This document shows, in pieces, positions 58,273 through 64,000 of a stretch of DNA of 64,000 nucleotides (the first letter of the stretch is position 1; every line of letters begins with the position of its first letter). The notes beneath the pieces are model-generated. The model was not told the origin of the DNA, did not search any database, and was given only the letters and a program-made list of their open reading frames with translations. The translations under genes were made by a program, and so were the position numbers. This stretch comes from Saturnia japonica (lineage: Eukaryota > Arthropoda > Insecta > Lepidoptera > Saturniidae). The stretch lies in the NCBI GenBank assembly GCA_033032175.1, contig CM065332.1, positions 233,501-297,500 on the forward strand. The letters run 5' to 3'.

Positions 58273-59516
58273 CCAAATCTATCCTACTTTTGCTCTGGCA
58301 TTATTTTTTGTCATTTGGCTTCCTTCCAAGTAGTCCCCCTTCGACTGAACAAGACGCTCCCATCGGTGCTTCCACATCCTGATGCAGTTCTGGTAATTGG
58401 TTCTCGAAATAGGAGTCGCATTCGTTTCAACCGTCTCTCTGTCGTCAAACCGGTGTCCTTTGAGCGGCAGTTTTAATTTTTGGACCAGCCAAAAGTCGCC
58501 GGGTCCTATGTCATAGTTGCTTAATGCTAGTTGTTTCATATGGTCATGCTAGTTGTTTCATATAGTGTTTTGCTAAAAACTATTGCACGAGGTTCGATGA
58601 ATGCGTTGGCGCGTTATCATGGTGGAGAAGCCAGTCGCCGCTTGCCCAAAAACGCGACGGTTCACTTCTCACCGCGTTACGCAATCTTTTCAGAACTTCA
58701 CGGTAAAATTCTTTGTTGATTGTACGACAACTTCGAAATCGAAGCAAACAATGACTTGACGTTGTTCCGACTCTTACGCGCTTTCTTCGGTCGTGGCTCA
58801 GATAGAAGCTTCCATTTTGAGGATTGTTGTTTCGTTTCGGGGTCATAACCGTAAACTCAGAATTAACCACCAGTAATAATCTTCCGGAGCACATTTCCAT
58901 CATCAATAACCATTTCCAAGTTGTCCTGAGCGATTTCGAAGCGAAGCTTTTTCTACCCTACTCTGAGCAATTTTGGAATGAATTTCGTACACACGCGGAC
59001 CATTCCCAAATTCTCGGTCAGCATTCTCGAAAAACAAGTTTTCGGAATCCCGAGATCATATTCTATTTCGCGCACAGTCAAACGATGATTTTGCACACGC
59101 TCGATATTTTTCAGTGTTATCGTACTGGAAGGTCGGCCAGAATGCGCATCGTTATCAACACTCGTGCGACCGTTTTTGAATTACTTGTACCACTATTTTA
59201 TTTGATTTTTGCTCATACAAGCGTTTTAATGACCTCCTGCATTATTTCTATGGTCTCAATACAATTCTTTCCGGGTTTGGAGCAAAACTTTATACAAATT
59301 CGTTGTTCCAATCTCTCCGTCATTTTCAACGATAGCGAAATCCGACGAATGCGAATTTGACAATGAACTTAAAGACACTTTGCAGTGGTAAGAATAAATC
59401 TCGTTGGTGGCCATAGTATTTGATAACATCGTGTAGAGTCGTTTGTTACGCTCGTACTGCATAAAGGTCATTCGGAAGAAGTTATCGGTACAGGTCGTAT
59501 ACTTTTGGGACTCGGC
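58273..59516 (-). mobile_element. mariner transposon (irritans-like), inserted in a dispersed repeat
   Basis: The insert interrupts the repeat at 57880-58272/59517-59575 and carries a transposase read on the reverse strand. Its ends show a likely inverted repeat: reversed right end CGAGCCGAGTCCCAAAAGTA versus left end TCCCAAATCTAT. The TA at 59517-59518 is the probable right-hand target. Length is about 1.24 kb, typical of mariner. The repeat must be older than the mariner insertion. Confidence 0.8.
58279..59323 (-). pseudogene. irritans-like mariner transposase, frameshifted
   Basis: It is full length but broken. From the ATG at 59323 the reverse strand reads MTERLEQRICIKFCSKPGKN (first helix-turn-helix). 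Later pieces in other frames include a SGRPSSTITLKN-type linker, LGIPKTCFSRMLTENLGM, NNPQNGSFYLSHDRRKRVRV, SCRTINKEFYREVLKRLRNA, WLLHHDNAPTHSSNLVQ (second catalytic Asp, codon 58616-58618) and NYDIGPGDFWLVQKLKLPLK (third catalytic Asp, codon 58495-58497), ending GDYLEGSQ. A 22-bp tandem duplication (58524-58545 and 58546-58565, TGCTAGTTGTTTCATAT core) lies between the second and third catalytic blocks and helps break the frame. The 178-codon open frame on the plus strand (58824-59360) is an antisense shadow of this gene. Confidence 0.85.
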
Positions 59517-59575
59517 TCGTACATATTATTATAAGCGTTTAGTAAAAAGCTGTTGTTTTCATCTGCGCTGACAAA
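59517..59575 (+). repeat. CTAGCTGTGCC-family repeat, 3' part after the mariner
   Basis: GCGTTTAGTAAAAAGCTGTT then TTTTCATCTGCGCTGACAAA corresponds to ATGCATTTAGTAAAAAGC and the following ATTACAAACAGACAC in the reference copy. Confidence 0.75.
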
Positions 59576-59579
59576 CACC

Positions 59580-59745
59580 TCGCTGCCAACGCATCCCTAT
59601 AACCTATTATAATAATAATTGTCCTCACGTTTCCATACTTGCCTACAGTTATCCAGATTCCAAGACTTTCACGGTTACTGCCACGCTTCTTAGAATCGTA
59701 GTGTGAAGTTAAATAGCCTATACCCACCCTTCCTCATTAAATATG
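59580..59745 (+). repeat. Fragment of the second CTAGCTGTGCC variety
   Basis: It contains CTTCTTAGAATCGTAGTGTG and AATAGCCTATACCCACCC, matching the inner part of the variety at 57674 and 63850. Boundaries are uncertain. Confidence 0.4.
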
Positions 59746-59749
59746 CATA

Positions 59750-61630
59750 TAAAATACAAAAATATTTTTTGCTGGGTCCTCTACAGGGGTGCAGGGTTAT
59801 GAGACAGTCATAATAAATGTGACTATCTTAAACAAATGACTTTAGCGGTTATCCATGTCCTTATCGACAGGTACTTTCCTTACAACCATGTGATAAACAC
59901 TCAATTTCCAAAGCTCTTTTAAATATATGTTAAGGTAAAGGTAGGTGTTAATATAAGCTAAGGTTTTTTAGTTAATAAGGATATGGCCGGAGCCGAAGAC
60001 AGTCTCGATCAATCATTTGAACCGCGTATAGCTGTGAAGCTTGCGTGAAATGTAATTACTCTTGAATATAACATCTGTAAAGTTTCTTGCTCGTTCTATC
60101 CTAGATAATTTGTTGTCCCGAGAGTACGGTGGAATGGTTCTCCAGAAGCCGGCACTTAATTAAAAATTACAGTAGTTACGGTTACGTCACCCAATGAATA
60201 AATTTAATACTATTTGCTACAAGCTCTGAGCAGTTTGCAGTAACTTCTCGTATCTGGCGTAAAAATGTTGATATGAAGACCCGTGAGAAGTTGTTACATC
60301 GAAAAAAAAGCCTTAATTTCTCGAAGAATCAAACTCTCGCAGCAAAATATATTTTCTGCGTAGAAAATGATAGGAAAGGTATAGGTAAATAATGGTAATG
60401 GTAGGTATATATTATGGTAATTGAACATTTTCACGGCAAGCAAGGAGTCAATCCATTCCTAACGTAAACCATTTAATAATACAAAACATAAGTTTTCATT
60501 AATAGTTTATTTCAAATTTTAAAATATTCAGATAACACCAGTAAAGTCAGATTGAGTTGCTAGTATATAATTTACTAGTTTAACATTTAATATTAGCAAG
60601 CGGATAGTATTATTACGAAGTAACGCCATAGAATTAGAATAAAGGTCTCTGAAATCGTCCCGACTGTAACCAGCTCATCCCTTATTAGGACACTATCCGC
60701 TATAATGACCGTCTTGGGTCCGTTCAGACTCCAAACTCACAGTATTACCTTACTTCATATGCGTATGCAAATTTATTACTCTTATACTAGGTCCGTGGTG
60801 AGTTAGCGAACGATCATTTTATATCATATTATTTAGAACATCATCAAGATTTGTCCCACTTTTTTATCATTGATCCGTGACAATACTGTTGAATAATATG
60901 ATTTTATACTTGCAACAAAGTGCTGATAGAATAATGTACCTTGTTATTTTATAAAGCTGGCAACTCTAACGCTTCCGAAATAATATGTCTGAATAAATAC
61001 AAAATTATAATTAAATTTGAATGTTTAATTTAATAAACTCAAGAAAAGTGATGAACGCAAGAAAAGTAAAGTTTACATCCATAAATTATTACAAATACAA
61101 CCATGAACTGTGAAATTCATCCATTTCTTTTCATGTGTAATTAAACAACTTCTAATATAATAGTTTTAGTTAACCAACCTGTCGAAAGTAGGATCGGTAG
61201 GATACAGTTTCACTTAACAGCAAGTGTACTGTTATCCATATTCAGCATGATTATCATAATTCATCATTCTACTATAGACTGTCCACAACTTCTGAGCATG
61301 GTAAGCTTCAACATCGAAATCCGTTGTAGAAGCACAAAATTATTTCATATCCCTTTTTATAAAAACAATACATCTTTCAACTGTCCAATAGCAAGTAGTT
61401 ACGTGTCGCTCATACAATAATATCGAACATTATAATGCTCTTAATATGAATCCTATTGATATAATTATTTAACTTAAATCTAAGTCGATTCCGATATGTA
61501 ATTCAAAGACACTGAACTTTATTTTAATATATTCTTTATAATGTAATTCTGGATGCAAGTGACAAATTTATTTCGTTCTTGTTTTTTTCCGTTTGGGGAA
61601 TAATTACAACTGACGTGCACTAATAAGCTA
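59750..61630. other. Unassigned AT-rich stretch
   Basis: I see no gene, RNA or element that I can name. Confidence 0.4.
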
Positions 61631-61635
61631 GTTAT

Positions 61636-62865
61636 TTATTTATTTTATTTATTTATTATGGCTCAACAACAGAAACCAAACTAAAACACAAAATACACAT
61701 TAACAATAGTAACTTATAGAACTAAATTTGCTTTCCTATTATAGTTGGGCACAACATTTAATTTTACAAACAAAATACAAAGAATAAAGAAAATAATAAA
61801 AAAAATAAAAATAATACAAAATAATTCAATTAATTATATTAGAAAAACTACATAAAGTTTTAGCGCATAAATAGCTTCTCCAAATAAAATCAAAAGATTA
61901 ATCAGATGATTGAAAACTACTGCTTATATTTCTATCAAATATGTCCAAAACCCTGGCATTATCATTGTATTCTCTGCACATTCTGTATAACGGATTATAG
62001 TATGAGACATTATTTGAGCAATATGGAACGTGGAAGATACTTTGATTCCGGTTTGCTCTTGTGGTTATTGATAGTTGGCTTAAGAACTCTGTTGTATCCC
62101 ATTTGGCATTGATTATTTTATGTAGAATAGAATATGAGCTAAAGCTACGTCTGGATGACAGTGTTTTGATACCAAAGTGATTTAGCCTAGTTTCATATGA
62201 AGGTAGTTTACGCCTCAGTCCACATTTTGATGCTAAATAACGTACAAAACGTCTTTGGATAGCTTCGATCCTGTCATTGTGTATGTGATAGTATGGATTC
62301 CATACCACCGAACAATACTCCAGGATGCTTCTAACCAATGTCATAAACAAAGTTATTAATGTAGCAGGATTTTTAAATGGTCTTGACATTCTAAATATAA
62401 AACCCATAACTTTGTTAGCTTTGGATGTGATGTAGTCATAGTGGTACGTATAGGCTAGTTTTGAATCAAACCATACACCAAGATCCTTTACTGTATTCTG
62501 ACGCTGTAACAATGTATTGTTTATTTTATATGGATACACTATTGGAGACCGTTTTTTCGTAAAAGTAATCAAGTGACACTTTTGAATATTTAATGTCATG
62601 TTATTTCGAGTACACCAAAGATGCAAATGATTAATGTCATTTTGTAAATCAATACAATCTTCATATGATAGAATATTATGGTAGACCTTTAAATCATCAG
62701 CGTATGCTAGACATTTAGTTTTGAATGAGTTTATAAGGTCATTAATAAATAAAACAAATAAGAGTGGCCCCAAATTAGATCCTTGTGGTATTCCTGATTT
62801 TGCTTCAAATGGAGTAGAGTCATAGCCATATACTGCAACCAGTTGCGTTCTATTTGCGTTTTATT
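61636..62865 (-). mobile_element. 5'-truncated LINE, best-preserved copy in the window
   Basis: The reverse strand holds the C-terminal half of a LINE reverse transcriptase (next entry), a short AT-rich 3' UTR and a TAAA-type simple tail at 61636-61663. The 5' break falls just before NANRTQLVAVYG, near 62865. The coding part is intact and thus probably young compared with the other fragments. Confidence 0.85.
61898..62845 (-). CDS. LINE reverse transcriptase, partial, open reading frame intact
   Basis: It copies LINE RNA into DNA at the insertion site. From about 62845 the reverse strand reads NRTQLVAVYGYDSTPFEAKS, GIPQGSNLGPLLFVLFIND (RT motif around the PQG-LGP-L-F-IND block), CLAYADDLKVY with the YADD catalytic box at 62693-62704, HLHLWCTRNNMTLNIQKCHL (motif D region), VKDLGVWFDSKLAYTYHYDY, then RSILEYCSVVWNPYYH and RVLDIFDRNISSSFQ, ending at a stop just below 61898. 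This order is typical of the Jockey/I-like clades. The endonuclease and fingers region are lost, so it cannot act alone. No frameshift or stop is seen over roughly 310 codons, in contrast to the LINE at 5.0-6.1 kb. Confidence 0.9.
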   Translation of the reverse strand, partial: QLVAVYGYDSTPFEAKSGIPQGSNLGPLLFVLFINDLINSFKTKCLAYADDLKVYHNILSYEDCIDLQNDINHLHLWCTRNNMTLNIQKCHLITFTKKRSPIVYPYKINNTLLQRQNTVKDLGVWFDSKLAYTYHYDYITSKANKVMGFIFRMSRPFKNPATLITLFMTLVRSILEYCSVVWNPYYHIHNDRIEAIQRRFVRYLASKCGLRRKLPSYETRLNHFGIKTLSSRRSFSSYSILHKIINAKWDTTEFLSQLSITTRANRNQSIFHVPYCSNNVSYYNPLYRMCREYNDNARVLDIFDRNISSSFQSSD

Positions 62866-62869
62866 TTCT

Positions 62870-63840
62870 ATTTTTCTATTTCTATTAGTTAAGACATGTA
62901 AAATTTTGAGATTTATTGTTATTTTATTTATATAAGCTGTAATGTGTGCCTGTATAAATAAATAAATAAACAGAACTGCAGTCCTAGCCAAAATCAGTCA
63001 TGGATAGGTTGCTACTCTTAACGGCAATATTGGAACAGCTTGTGTATCTTCACTCGTTGCAACTAAACTCTTCGGTTCGGAAGACAGCAATGTAAGAGCT
63101 ACAGAGGAATTGGTGATACACGAACATAGTTAAACGTGGTCTAACTGCAATTAGAAATTAGTTGCTAATTAGTTTATTGCAATAAAATCACGTTGACTGT
63201 TTACTTTACTTACTTTACTTTACCCTAAAAATGACATAGCAACGTAAAACGTAATGTGAATAATCATTTTTAACTTATCTACAAATGGCTTCTTTAAATA
63301 AGAATCTAAATAAAGTAACTCAAAGCCCAGATTTTACTTCGTTAGATGGCGAATTGGCTTCCCTCCAACGCTCTCAAGTATTTTTGTTCCGTGCAATAAC
63401 ATCGTGAAATTGTTTGAAGAGAACTCTTGAGGTTCTGGACTCGACATGTTTTAAGATCTCTTAAAATATATCAAGTTCTTAGTTTTTATAATATTACAAA
63501 TCTCAAAATCTGTACAGATTTATCAAGAGTCTCAAAAGCTAATGGGTTGTTGATTCTTGTTTACAAACATTAAAACGATTTCCTTGCGTTTTATAAAAAC
63601 AATAGTCAGTTGATTATATTGGCGATTCCGAGAGAAACTGTGGGCTCATACAACAATTGTATACAAGTCAAAATTTAAGTAGGAATATATATTATCGTGG
63701 ACAGATATCATGGAAAAGCTCAGATGTTATATGTTATGTGTACCAGACGGTTTCTGCTGTGTTTTATTTAAGCAACTCTTCACTGCGCCACCAACTCACC
63801 TGTGTAGTCTATTGTCGGTACTCGCTTACAGCTGGCCACT
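62870..63840. other. Unassigned stretch
   Basis: It contains a short TTTACTTACTTTAC repeat (63199-63222) but nothing I can name as a gene. Confidence 0.4.
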
Positions 63841-63844
63841 TTGC

Positions 63845-63930
63845 TTCACGTTTATGGTGAATGCTCTGCCTCCTTAGATCGTAGCTTGAAATTATATAGC
63901 CTATAGTCGCTCTCAATGAATATATACTAA
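63845..63930 (+). repeat. Fragment of the second CTAGCTGTGCC variety
   Basis: CTCTGCCTCCTTAGATCGTA, GCTTGAAATTATATAGCCTA and TAGTCGCTCTCAATGAATAT match the inner part of the family. The repeat at 59580-59745 has the same order. Confidence 0.5.
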
Positions 63931-63944
63931 TACTAATCCATACT

Positions 63945-64000
63945 TACTAATATAATAAAGCGAAATGTTTTTATTTGTTTGTTTGTTTGTTTAAACACGC
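63945..64000 (+). repeat. Start of an ACTAATAT-type repeat, cut by the window edge
   Basis: TACTAATATAATAAAGCGAA is followed by TTTTATTTGTTTGTTTGTTT, the usual pyrimidine-rich second part of this repeat, with a GTTT microsatellite. The rest lies outside the window. Confidence 0.5.

Noticed and set aside
58824..59360. 178-codon open frame on the plus strand, the second longest in the window
   Set aside because: It is exactly antisense to a recognisable mariner transposase; its own peptide shows no motif.

Overview
The window reads as eukaryotic, AT-rich, gene-poor insect DNA, most probably from a moth or butterfly (Lepidoptera). This rests on the kinds of repeats present: non-autonomous Helitrons ending in CTAG followed by T, a tRNA-derived SINE, the dispersed repeat family that begins with the motif CTAGCTGTGCCCGYGGCTTCG, mariner and Tc1 relatives, and 5'-truncated non-LTR retrotransposons (LINEs) whose 3' tails I recognise from lepidopteran genomes. 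No complete host gene, rRNA, functional tRNA or CRISPR array is visible. Most short open frames are chance, or antisense shadows of transposons.

Layout. 1-720: end of a broken Tc1-like transposon running off the left edge. 5.0-6.1 kb: 3' end of a LINE (minus strand). 6.8-7.5 and 11.2-12.2 kb: two related Helitrons in opposite orientation; between them lie a dead mariner (8.3-8.9 kb) and a candidate host exon on the minus strand (10509-10594). 12.3-12.9 kb: a broken retroelement polyprotein end. 16.1-17.7 kb: a GC-rich, promoter-like block followed by a strong splice site and a short ATG-containing exon candidate on the plus strand. 17.9-25.6 kb: two more Helitrons, microsatellites and an unassigned coding-like frame at 23.0-23.4 kb. 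26.9-30.7 kb: a 3.4 kb stretch bounded by two nearly identical 171-bp inverted arms of unknown nature. 31.5-34.4 kb: a 9-bp minisatellite, a SINE and a striking array of seven 236-bp units. 38.4-39.6 kb: a full-length but dead mariner with both ends and its TA duplication. 42.4-43.7 kb: another dead mariner and a LINE tail. 45-58 kb: fragments of SINE, Helitron, LINE and the dispersed repeat. 58.3-59.5 kb: a mariner inserted into one copy of that repeat. 61.6-62.9 kb: the longest open frame in the window, a LINE reverse transcriptase fragment.

The region looks like a long intron or intergenic desert that has received layer upon layer of mobile DNA. No set of genes here forms a pathway. The most promising unexplained structures are the 171-bp inverted arms, the homogeneous 236-bp array, an 893-bp insertion flanked by an 11-bp duplication, and two places with canonical splice signals that may belong to host genes. 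All family names come from reading motifs by eye; no database search was possible.
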